DNA from: CAYOSU01 sp964406735
GTDB taxonomy: Bacteria; Bacillota; Clostridia; Christensenellales; CAMQZB01
Assembly (NCBI GenBank): GCA_964406735.1
Contig: CAYOSU010000009.1
Span: 1-64,000, forward strand
Length of the DNA: 64,000 bases
Reading direction: 5' to 3'
Shown: positions 39,328 through 46,738 of the stretch, one piece after another
Layout of the letters: every line of letters starts with the position of its first letter
Numbering within the stretch: the stretch's first letter is position 1
The notes under the pieces: model-generated
What the model saw: the letters and a program-made list of their open reading frames with translations, nothing else
Told to the model about the DNA's origin: nothing
Databases searched by the model: none
Position numbers and translations under genes: made by a program

Positions 39328-39996
39328 ATGGCAGAGTTTTTTGAAAAGGTGACTTCATACCTTGAAGGGCTATACATCGGGTTCTCCGAGATAGCTATCG
39401 TGTTCTTTTGCGTGGTGGCGGTTACCGCACTATTCGCATTCGCAGTCAAGAGCCGAAAGAGCGGTAAATTCAACTCGTCGGCGGTTACTTACGGCGGTAT
39501 CGCTATTGCGCTGTCGATGGTGCTTAATCTCATCACGCTGTTTTCTATGCCAAACGGTGGTTCGGTCACGCTCGGTCGGATAATACCGTTGCTTGTGTAC
39601 GCATACATGTTCGGGTTTCCGCAAGGGGCGATCGTCGGAGCTATATACGGCGTGCTGGACTTTATCGCTAAGCCGTATTTTGTGAACGTCTTCCAGTTTT
39701 TGCTGGACTATCCCCTCGCCTATGCGTGCTGTGCGTTCGCCGCAGTATTCCGCAACAACGAGAAGCTGTCCGTTTGGTCGCTTCTTATCGGGACGGTCAT
39801 CGCAGGAGTCGGAAGATTTTTCTTTTCTACCGTGTCGGGCGTTCTTTATTGGGGCATCCTGCCGCTTGCGTCAATGGCGTATAATTCCGTGCTTTTGGTA
39901 GATACGGCGGTCTGTCTGGTGATCATTTTTATCCTGACAAGGAGCAAGTCGTTCTGCGGACTGCTTGAAAGCAAAAAAGTGAAAAGAAGTGAATAA
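39328..39996 (+). CDS. thiT: energy-coupled thiamine transporter ThiT
   Basis: A 222-residue S-component of an ECF vitamin transporter. Six helices are visible, with the family blocks ALSMVLNLITLFSMPNGGSVTLGRIIPLL and VFQFLLDYPLAYACCAFA (key words GGSVTLG and LLDYPLA), which build the thiamine-binding site. The shared EcfAA'T module must be encoded elsewhere. The TPP riboswitch upstream supports the substrate. GATAGGAG precedes the ATG. About 40 residues at the N-terminus (first helix and linker) are longer than in many ThiTs. Confidence 0.95.
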   Translation: MAEFFEKVTSYLEGLYIGFSEIAIVFFCVVAVTALFAFAVKSRKSGKFNSSAVTYGGIAIALSMVLNLITLFSMPNGGSVTLGRIIPLLVYAYMFGFPQGAIVGAIYGVLDFIAKPYFVNVFQFLLDYPLAYACCAFAAVFRNNEKLSVWSLLIGTVIAGVGRFFFSTVSGVLYWGILPLASMAYNSVLLVDTAVCLVIIFILTRSKSFCGLLESKKVKRSE

Positions 39997-40001
39997 TTGA
40001 C

Positions 40002-40031
40002 GGAACGCCTGCTATGCAGGCGTCCTTTTTA
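40002..40031 (+). terminator. terminator of thiT
   Basis: Stem GGAACGCCTGC/GCAGGCGTCC with five T. Confidence 0.88.
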
Positions 40032-40037
40032 TTATGA

Positions 40038-40068
40038 GAAAAAAGCCTCGGTTTTCCGAGGCTTTTGG
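40038..40068 (-). terminator. terminator of the Thr/Pro-linker lipoprotein gene
   Basis: Stem AAAAGCCTCGG/CCGAGGCTTTT with a T6 run on the minus strand, 12 bp past the stop. Confidence 0.88.
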
Positions 40069-40079
40069 GTGTTTTTTTG

Positions 40080-42050
40080 TTACGGGTTGGTTGTCGTGTC
40101 GGCAGTTAGTTTATAATCCGAACCTGAGTCTTCCCACTTGTATCCGTTTGTTACTGTGGGAAGCTGCATTGCTTCCGTAACGGTGGCGTTAATATTAAAT
40201 CTATCAATGACGTTGTCGCCGATGACTACGGCTGCCGTACTCTTCGTAGTATCCCAACTGAAACCGTTGGTGAAGTCAACAGTAACAGCATTGCCTGTTG
40301 TCGGCTTGGGGTTATTCTCGGGGTTCGCTATCGAGATCGGAGCGACTGCATTGAATACCAGAGGCGTAGCAGTGTCGTTAACTACATTAACTCTGAGCGT
40401 TTTTTTAGAAACGTGGGGAGCGATAGCCAAGGCTGCGCCTTTTGTCGTCGTGCCGCTTGTGTTCGAGTTGACGCTGTAAGAAGTTGCAGTTGCCGTGAAC
40501 GTGCCGCCTGCTATCTTTATATTTCCTGCACGAACTTCCATTGCGGAGTCAACGCCTTTGATAGTGCCTCCGTTTATCTCAACATCGCCTAATTGAGGAT
40601 GATAGATCGCAGCGTACGTTCCGCTTTCTATCGATCCCGCTTCAGGAGCAATCGTAAGCCTCGTACCGTGACGGGTGCCGTTTCCGGCAATTGCGAAGTT
40701 ACCACTGCTAATAAGTGAGCCGTGGTTGATCGTGAGCCGTGCTTCTTCACTTGCAGTAAAGTCTCCTAACGCTTTATCTGCAAGCGCATCCTCGCCTTTT
40801 AGCGTCAGCTTGACGCATACCTTATCACCGCCGAGGATCTTGCCCGAGTGTCCTTGCGAGGTGTCTTCGATAGTAAGGTCACCGCCACGCTTTATGCCGA
40901 TAAGGTAGTCTTGATCTGCTGTGAACGCAGTGTTTTTGTCAGCAAGTGAAATAGTATGACCGTTGAGGTCGAGTTTGACCGTTCTTGTTATAATAAGAGG
41001 GGTTGTTAAAGCGATATCAGAGCCAAGGGTTACTTTGTCGCATGTATCGAGAGCATCCTGAAGGTCAGCTTGAGTTGTGGGATCTTCGCCACACTCGATG
41101 GTCTTTTTTACTTTGGGATCGTCAACTATTTTGCTCGATCCCCCGGGAGCGCATATCTCCGTTACATTAATATCGCCACCATTGGAGTGCTTTGCCGTAA
41201 CGGTCGCCGAATTAGTGCCTGTTGCGGTAGTATCGACGGTGATATCTCCTTCACACGTGATCGAAACCGGGTCGCCAGTTTTTACGATTATTTTGAAGGA
41301 GCTGCCGTTTACCGTTTTAAGATCAATCTTGGCTTTGACGGTTATTATGAAATTTGCACGTCCAAATTGCTCATTGAAATTTATCGTAACAGGGATGATT
41401 ACGGTCGAGCCGTCGACAGTTTTTTGTGCAACGGCTTTTTCGTCTATTATTACGTTGCCCTTTTTGACATGGATAGAACCGCTCGACGTCGTGATCGTTA
41501 TCGTGCAGTTGATGACGAGGGTGTTTTCTGCGGTCAAAGCCATAAAATCGCCGACTGTCATCGTACCGTTGAGGTTTACGGTCGAGTTAGGGGTGTTTAT
41601 CGTAAATTTGCCGCTGACGTCTACAGTACTGAACGTAAGCGTGCCCGTGAAGGCGGAATTTTCAATCGTGAGGTCGCCGTCGCAGCTTATCGGGGAAACG
41701 AGGTAGTCGCCGTCGCCCGTCAGCGATGCGATCTCGGTGTAATCTATCGTCGGAATGGACTGCGAGCCGCCTGACGATGAGCCGTACCAGTTCCAGAAGT
41801 TTTCGTCAAGAAGTGTGCCCGTCGATGGCGTGGGGCTCTCGGTCGGGGTTGGATCTTCAGACGGAATTGTCGTGGGTGTCGTCGTAGGGGTCGTTGTCGG
41901 AGTTGTCGTTTGTGAGGGCGTTGGAGCAGTAGTTCCCGAGGGTGACGGTGTGGGCGTCGGGTCGGGCTGCTTGCACGACATAAGCGAAAGGGACATCGCT
42001 AATACGAGGATCAGCGAGAGGATGAATTTGAAAATTACTCTTTTTTTCAT
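40080..42050 (-). CDS. lipoprotein with Thr/Pro linker and beta-helix-like body
   Basis: A 656-residue predicted surface lipoprotein. Signal peptide MKKRVIFKFILSLILVLAMS with lipobox LMSC at about residue 25, then a Thr/Pro/Ser linker of about 50 residues (TPTPSPSGTTAPTPSQTTT) of the kind that spans the wall. The body has many short beta turns (GDLTIENSAFTGTLTFS, KFTINTPNSTVNLNGT, GDVEINGGTIKGVDSAMEV) typical of right-handed beta-helix folds such as pectate-lyase-like or adhesin domains. No catalytic residues identified. ATG at 42050 with AGGGGAC upstream is preferred over an upstream in-frame start. The leader is about 160 nt long. Confidence 0.85.
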   Translation of the reverse strand: MKKRVIFKFILSLILVLAMSLSLMSCKQPDPTPTPSPSGTTAPTPSQTTTPTTTPTTTPTTIPSEDPTPTESPTPSTGTLLDENFWNWYGSSSGGSQSIPTIDYTEIASLTGDGDYLVSPISCDGDLTIENSAFTGTLTFSTVDVSGKFTINTPNSTVNLNGTMTVGDFMALTAENTLVINCTITITTSSGSIHVKKGNVIIDEKAVAQKTVDGSTVIIPVTINFNEQFGRANFIITVKAKIDLKTVNGSSFKIIVKTGDPVSITCEGDITVDTTATGTNSATVTAKHSNGGDINVTEICAPGGSSKIVDDPKVKKTIECGEDPTTQADLQDALDTCDKVTLGSDIALTTPLIITRTVKLDLNGHTISLADKNTAFTADQDYLIGIKRGGDLTIEDTSQGHSGKILGGDKVCVKLTLKGEDALADKALGDFTASEEARLTINHGSLISSGNFAIAGNGTRHGTRLTIAPEAGSIESGTYAAIYHPQLGDVEINGGTIKGVDSAMEVRAGNIKIAGGTFTATATSYSVNSNTSGTTTKGAALAIAPHVSKKTLRVNVVNDTATPLVFNAVAPISIANPENNPKPTTGNAVTVDFTNGFSWDTTKSTAAVVIGDNVIDRFNINATVTEAMQLPTVTNGYKWEDSGSDYKLTADTTTNP

Positions 42051-42215
42051 AGGGTCCCCTATTGCCGCTTTTGAAGAAGATTTTTGGTTCCCCAACGGTT
42101 TTGGTGAAAACCAAAGTCAAAAGGGCTGTTGAAGTACCCCCTCCGATTGGGCGAAACGGGGATGTGCTTATCTGCGTTCCGAGGCATCGTGAGGGATATT
42201 TTGTTTGTTATATTT

Positions 42216-42243
42216 ATTTTAGCACATCTATGCGATTTGTCAA
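42216..42243 (-). promoter_or_regulatory. promoter of the Thr/Pro-linker lipoprotein gene
   Basis: TTGACA-N16-TAAAAT with a TGC extended -10. The long leader (about 42209-42051) contains a GGTTTT/AAAACC hairpin and GC-rich blocks but matches no riboswitch known to me. Confidence 0.75.
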
Positions 42244-42294
42244 GAATTTTTTTGCGTAGGGTGGGTGTTTGTTTTTTAGTATTATATGTTGTTA

Positions 42295-42350
42295 ACGCTG
42301 CCCGAGATTCCGATGCGGCTACAACGGATAGCGTGTGAAGCGTTTCTATC
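42295..42350 (+). repeat. dispersed intergenic repeat R2, copy 3 (shortened)
   Basis: ACGCTGCCCGAGATTCCGA, then GCTACAACGG-ATAGCGTG and TTTCTATC, lacking the middle 24 bp of the other copies. An R1 copy follows about 190 bp later. Confidence 0.65.
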
Positions 42351-42404
42351 GTGGTTTTGGAGAGAATAATTTTGCAGTTTGACCGATTCGACAGTCGGGT
42401 AAAA

Positions 42405-42437
42405 GAAGAACAGGTCTTTTAGCAAGATCTGTTCTTC
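42405..42437. other. hairpin 3' of the histidine kinase operon
   Basis: GAAGAACAGGTCTT pairs with AAGATCTGTTCTTC. No good T-run, so a terminator role is uncertain. The kinase stop is 235 bp away, with repeats between. Confidence 0.45.
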
Positions 42438-42535
42438 CTTTCTTATATAAAACCGCTTTTTAGGTGGTTTTCGTGGTGTGGGTGTTTTTTGCGACCAAGG
42501 TTTATTGCCAGCACATAGCAAGAGAGTCGCAAAGA

Positions 42536-42596
42536 ACAATCCCTCAGTCTCGGCGTTTTAGCGCCGAGACAGCTCCCTTTACACAAAGGAGCCTTG
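42536..42596 (+). repeat. dispersed intergenic repeat R1, copy 5
   Basis: ACAATCCCTCA, hairpin GTCTCGGCG-TTTTAG-CGCCGAGAC and the GCTCCCTTT/AAAGGAGC hairpin, then directly joined to R3 instead of the usual CATATGG tail. Confidence 0.85.
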
Positions 42597-42660
42597 TGTG
42601 GCGTAAACGCCACAAGTGAAGAGTAAATAGTGTTTAGTGAATAGTGATGGATGAAATTAT
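42597..42660 (+). repeat. dispersed intergenic repeat R3, copy 2
   Basis: TGTGGCG-TAAA-CGCCACA hairpin, AAGTGAAGAGTAAATAGTG and AATAGTGATGGATGAAATTA, matching 14485-14537. It ends a few bases before the kinase gene. Confidence 0.75.
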
Positions 42661-42672
42661 TATTAGAAATAG

Positions 42673-44022
42673 TTAGTTATTGAAGGTTACGGTGAAGGTG
42701 CTGCCGACGTTGAGTTGGCTATCAAGCGTTATATCGTAGCCTGACTTATTGCATATCTTTTTGACGACAGCAAGACCCAAGCCGAAGCCTCCGTTTTTGC
42801 CGCTATGCGACCTATCGACAGTGAAGAAGCGTGAGAACACTTTGTCCATGTCCTTTTCGGCTATGCCTATGCCCGTATCCTTGACGGTGAAGCTGTTTTT
42901 TGTCAGAATTACCGTCAGCGTACCGTTATCCTTATTGTATTTTATGGCGTTGCGGATAAGATTTCCGACTATCTCGCTCAAATATTCGTGGCGGCTCTCC
43001 AAGTGGACGTCGTCCTCTATCTCCTCTTTCAATGTGATTCCACGCTTGTCTATGTCGGGCTTTAAGGCGTAAAGCGTTTCTTTGACGAGCAAGGTCATAT
43101 CGACGTCGTAAGGCAGAAGGTCGTCGGAGTCTATCTCGTTGTAGTTTATTATGCAGGCTATAAGGTTGGTGAGCCTTTCGCTCTGGTTCTCTATCGTCTT
43201 ATACGCTATGGCTTTCTGCTCGTCGCTGAGTCCGCCGCACGAGAGAAGCTCGGCATAGCCACGAATTGACGTTAAAGGGGTGTTCATCTCGTGCGTTACG
43301 TTGGAGATAAACTCGTCCTTTGACTCCTGAGCCTTTTCAACCAGCTTATTCTCCGCTTTAAGCTCCGCCATTTGTCTATTTATGCTGCGTGTTTTGGCGT
43401 TCAATATCGCAACGACGGGCTTTAATTCGGGGTACGCAGTTTCGACGTAATCGCCGCTTGCCGCATCCTTGGTAAGCTTTTCGACGGGGCTTAATATAAA
43501 GCTCGTGCACATCACAGCCATAATGACGCAAAGGAGCACCATTATCGCCAAAAACGGAAGTACGGAGGGCAGAATATTGACGAAGATCACCCAATCGGCG
43601 TCGGTGAATACCGCAACCCTGACTAAATACTTGCCGTCGAAGCTCTTGCAGTAGTACAGCATATTCTTGCCGAGCGTCGTGCTCGGGCGTACCGCAAAGC
43701 CCTCGCCGCTCTCGATTGCCTTTTTTATCTCCTCACGGTTGGAATGGTCTACATCCGCTATATCGGCAGAGCTATCGGCAATGACCTTGCCCTCTATATC
43801 CATAAAGGTCACCCTTGCGCCGTTGAGCTTTTCGGAATACGCCGTCGCACCCTCTTTGGTGAGCGGGTATTTCTCCGCATCAAACTCGTTCATATAAACC
43901 TTGACGTAATTCTTGCCGTCCTCTATCGAGCGGTCGTAGTATACCTGCGTAGCCGCCAAGCCGAACAGTATGACGCTTATCAGTATTACACACAAAGACA
44001 GCAGCCAGATGCGAGTTTTCAT
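42673..44022 (-). CDS. PhoR-like sensor histidine kinase
   Basis: A 449-residue membrane kinase. Helices at about 7-27 and 150-173 flank an extracytoplasmic sensor domain of about 120 residues. The HisKA box is SNVTHEMNTPLTSIRGYAE with H244, followed by an N box (NLIRNAIKYN), G1 (VKDTGIGIAEKDMDKVF) and G2 (GGFGLGLAVVKKI). It overlaps the response regulator gene by 4 bp (ATGA) and follows a Na/Pi transporter gene, so phosphate starvation sensing like PhoR is likely. The sensor domain itself gives no ligand. Confidence 0.92.
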   Translation of the reverse strand: MKTRIWLLSLCVILISVILFGLAATQVYYDRSIEDGKNYVKVYMNEFDAEKYPLTKEGATAYSEKLNGARVTFMDIEGKVIADSSADIADVDHSNREEIKKAIESGEGFAVRPSTTLGKNMLYYCKSFDGKYLVRVAVFTDADWVIFVNILPSVLPFLAIMVLLCVIMAVMCTSFILSPVEKLTKDAASGDYVETAYPELKPVVAILNAKTRSINRQMAELKAENKLVEKAQESKDEFISNVTHEMNTPLTSIRGYAELLSCGGLSDEQKAIAYKTIENQSERLTNLIACIINYNEIDSDDLLPYDVDMTLLVKETLYALKPDIDKRGITLKEEIEDDVHLESRHEYLSEIVGNLIRNAIKYNKDNGTLTVILTKNSFTVKDTGIGIAEKDMDKVFSRFFTVDRSHSGKNGGFGLGLAVVKKICNKSGYDITLDSQLNVGSTFTVTFNN

Positions 44023-44660
44023 AGCTTATACCCCACTCCGAAGACCGTTTCTATCTTTACGCCGAGTTTTCTTAGTCTTGCAACGTGATTGTCGAGCGTT
44101 CTCGTTTCGCCGCCGTCATAGCCCCATACGGCGTTAAGAAGCTTTTCTCTTGCCATTACCTTGCCGCTGTTTTCCATAAACACTTTGAGCAGCTCGAACT
44201 CCTTGCGATTGAGTGCGACCTGCTTTCCCTCTATCTCGCACGAGAAGGTCTCGGTGTCGAGCGTTATATCGCCGCACTTTAATACGCTCTCCGTCTTCTT
44301 GCGACGAAGCTGGGCGTTTACACGGGCGGTAAGCTCCAACACCGAAAAGGGCTTTGCGACGTAATCGTCTGCGCCCATATTTAAGCCGCTTACCTTGTCT
44401 TCCTCTTTGTTGAGGGCGGAAAGCATGATGCACGCAATGGTCGGATCTTTTGCTTTTATGAACTTCAAGGCGTCAAGTCCGCTACCGTCGGGCAACATTA
44501 TATCAAGGAGCGCAACGTCGGGTGTCTCCGCCGAAAGTGCTTCTTTTATCGCTGAAAGCGTCGAGAAGGTGGACGTCTCCAAGCCGTTCATGTCAAGTGC
44601 TACCTTGACAAGTCCGCTTATGCTCGGATCGTCTTCTAATATAAAGATCTTGCCTTTCAT
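44019..44660 (-). CDS. OmpR/PhoB-family response regulator
   Basis: A 213-residue regulator with a receiver domain (phospho-acceptor D53 in ALLDIMLPDGSG; conserved K in DYVAKPFSVLEL) and a winged-helix DNA-binding domain (KEFELLKVFMENSGKVMAREKLL, DNHVARLRKLG). Paired with the kinase by a 4-bp overlap. With the Na/Pi transporter upstream and a Pho-box-like repeat in the promoter, a PhoP/PhoB-type role is inferred. Slightly shorter than typical PhoB (about 230). Confidence 0.93.
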   Translation of the reverse strand: MKGKIFILEDDPSISGLVKVALDMNGLETSTFSTLSAIKEALSAETPDVALLDIMLPDGSGLDALKFIKAKDPTIACIMLSALNKEEDKVSGLNMGADDYVAKPFSVLELTARVNAQLRRKKTESVLKCGDITLDTETFSCEIEGKQVALNRKEFELLKVFMENSGKVMAREKLLNAVWGYDGGETRTLDNHVARLRKLGVKIETVFGVGYKL

Positions 44661-44722
44661 AGTTTATCTCCTTTCCCGTATTGTACTATTTTTTGCGCCG
44701 TATGACAAACAATTACGCTTAT

Positions 44723-46387
44723 TTACAGCACCTCGAGCGTGTTGACGACGTTGATATAGTGGTCTGCGATACGCTCTATGTTGGAAGAAAGCGACAGGTA
44801 CTGCGCTCCGACCTCGGGCGTACACTCGTTTTTCTCTAAGCGTCTGACGTGGTTTATTATCATCTCGTCCGTTGCGTTGTCGACTATCTCCTCTATTCTG
44901 AGGGCGTTCCTGCGTGCGGTCTTATCCTCTTCGCTATACGCTTTGGTTACTTGCTTGTGCAGGTTATTTATCTCGCCCTGAAGCTCGGTTATCTCGCCTA
45001 TTGCAGAGGGTGAGAACGTTTCGTTATACCCTTTGAGCTTTTCGGCGTATTCGGTGATGTTTTCCGCATAGTCGCCTATTCTCTCTACGTCCGAGACCGT
45101 CTTTATCGCAGTCGAGAGGTATACTTTATCTTTCTCGGAAAGCTCGGTATTCAGGAGCTTTGCGATGACGGTGTTGAGTTCCTTGTGAACGAAGTCGATA
45201 AATGCCTCGTTCTTGCGGAATACATCTATCTTTGTGTCGTCGAGCGTGCATATCATATCGCACGCAAGGTTGAAGTTTTCGTTGGCGACTTCCGCCATAT
45301 TGAGTATCTCGTTCTTTATCTCAAGCGTTGCGATGGCAGGGGTTGCAAGAAGGTGATCCTCGACGAATTTAAGCTCGAACTCGTCGCCTTTTTTCTCCGC
45401 CTTGTCGGGGAGTATCCTGGTTACTAATTTTACGAGAGCATTCGTTAAAGGGAGAACGAATACTACCGTCGTTACGTTGAAGAACGTATGGAACATCGCC
45501 ATCTGTATCTGCGGAGCGTTCGGAATTACAGACTCGAACAGCATGCCGAAGTTTACGCCGAAAGCGTTTATTATAGCGCCTGCGATCATGAAGATGACTA
45601 CGCCGCTTACGTTGAAAAGCAGGTGCATCAATGCCGTTCTCTGGGCGTTTCTCGTGCTCGTTATGCCTGCAAGTATCGCCGTTACGCACGTTCCGATGTT
45701 TGCGCCCATGGTGATATATATGCCTTGATTTAGGTTTATCAAGCCCGTTACGACCATCGTTATCGTCATCGACGTCATGACGGACGAGCTTTGAATAATT
45801 CCCGTTATCGCAGCTCCGACGAGGACTAACACGATCGGGCTTTCAAAGGAGGCTAAGAAGGTCTTGACGCCTTGGTGCTCGGAGAAAAATTCCATCGAAT
45901 CGCTCATTACCGAAAGTCCGACGAAAAGTACACCGAAGCCTGCCAATATTCCGCCTATTTTTTGCGCCTTGTCGCTCTTGGCAAAGGCTACGACGAACGC
46001 GCCTATGCCTGCGACGGCTGCGAATATAACCGAGGTCGAGACAGACTCGCCGCCGAGAAGTCCTAACGCTACGAGCTGACCCGTTACCGTCGTTCCGATG
46101 TTTGCGCCGAATATTACGGTTGCCGCCTGCGTTAAGCTCATGATGCCTGCGTTGACAAAGCCTATTACCATGACGCTCGTTGCACTCGAGCTTTGAATGA
46201 CCGCCGTCGTTACAAGTCCGACGCCAACCCCTACGAGCTTATTGTTGGTAGTCTTGGAGAACAGCTCTTTGAGCTTTCTGCTACCGATCGCCTCTAAGTT
46301 GGAGCTCATCATCGTGCAACCGATGAGGAATACGCCGACGCCCGCTATCAACATCAAAACGGAAGAAATTATTTCAACCTCGCTCAT
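44723..46387 (-). CDS. Na+/phosphate cotransporter with C-terminal PhoU domain
   Basis: A 554-residue NptA/YjbB-type transporter. Two inverted Na/Pi repeats carry the signature QSSSATSVMVIG (near 66) and QSSSVMTSMTI (near 193), each followed by GANIGT. The C-terminal 200 residues form a PhoU-like helical bundle (FVHKELNTVIAKLL, DVERIGDYAENITEYAEKL, NIERIADHYINVVNTLE). It moves phosphate with Na+; the PhoU part probably reports to the two-component system that follows 62 bp later. First gene of the operon. Confidence 0.95.
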   Translation of the reverse strand: MSEVEIISSVLMLIAGVGVFLIGCTMMSSNLEAIGSRKLKELFSKTTNNKLVGVGVGLVTTAVIQSSSATSVMVIGFVNAGIMSLTQAATVIFGANIGTTVTGQLVALGLLGGESVSTSVIFAAVAGIGAFVVAFAKSDKAQKIGGILAGFGVLFVGLSVMSDSMEFFSEHQGVKTFLASFESPIVLVLVGAAITGIIQSSSVMTSMTITMVVTGLINLNQGIYITMGANIGTCVTAILAGITSTRNAQRTALMHLLFNVSGVVIFMIAGAIINAFGVNFGMLFESVIPNAPQIQMAMFHTFFNVTTVVFVLPLTNALVKLVTRILPDKAEKKGDEFELKFVEDHLLATPAIATLEIKNEILNMAEVANENFNLACDMICTLDDTKIDVFRKNEAFIDFVHKELNTVIAKLLNTELSEKDKVYLSTAIKTVSDVERIGDYAENITEYAEKLKGYNETFSPSAIGEITELQGEINNLHKQVTKAYSEEDKTARRNALRIEEIVDNATDEMIINHVRRLEKNECTPEVGAQYLSLSSNIERIADHYINVVNTLEVL

Positions 46388-46451
46388 TTTTTATATATCT
46401 CCTTTGAAAAGTTTTGGCTAAATTTTCCTTGTATTTAAGGTACTAAAAAGT

Positions 46452-46489
46452 TGTATAATCAAGCTCCTGAAATTGTAATAAAATTGTAA
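46452..46489 (-). promoter_or_regulatory. Pho-box-like repeat and promoter of the phosphate operon
   Basis: On the minus strand TTACAAT occurs twice (46489-46483 and 46478-46472) at 11-bp period, and the second overlaps the -35 position of a TATACA -10 box at 46457-46452. Direct TTACA-type repeats with an 11-bp period are the form of PhoP/PhoB sites. The 46490-46599 stretch has no other clear signal. Confidence 0.6.
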
Positions 46490-46599
46490 AATCGGGAGTC
46501 CGTGAGGTCTTTGGGCAGGCAAAACAGAAAATAGTCGTAAATTTTCTAAAAAAATATGAAGATTTTGCAATAAAATTCAAAATCAAATTTCCGCAGGTC

Positions 46600-46629
46600 T
46601 TGAAAACGGCGTTTGGACTGGTGTATAAT
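46600..46629 (+). promoter_or_regulatory. promoter of the GH2 gene
   Basis: TTGAAA-N18-TATAAT, about 110 bp before the ATG. Confidence 0.65.
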
Positions 46630-46738
46630 TATATTGAATAAAAAGTCTTTGCTAAGTGTTGCGGCGATATTTTTTGAAGCAGCAATTTAAGCGTTTAAGG
46701 CTATATTTTCTTTATCAAATCAGGACAAGGAAGCAGAT

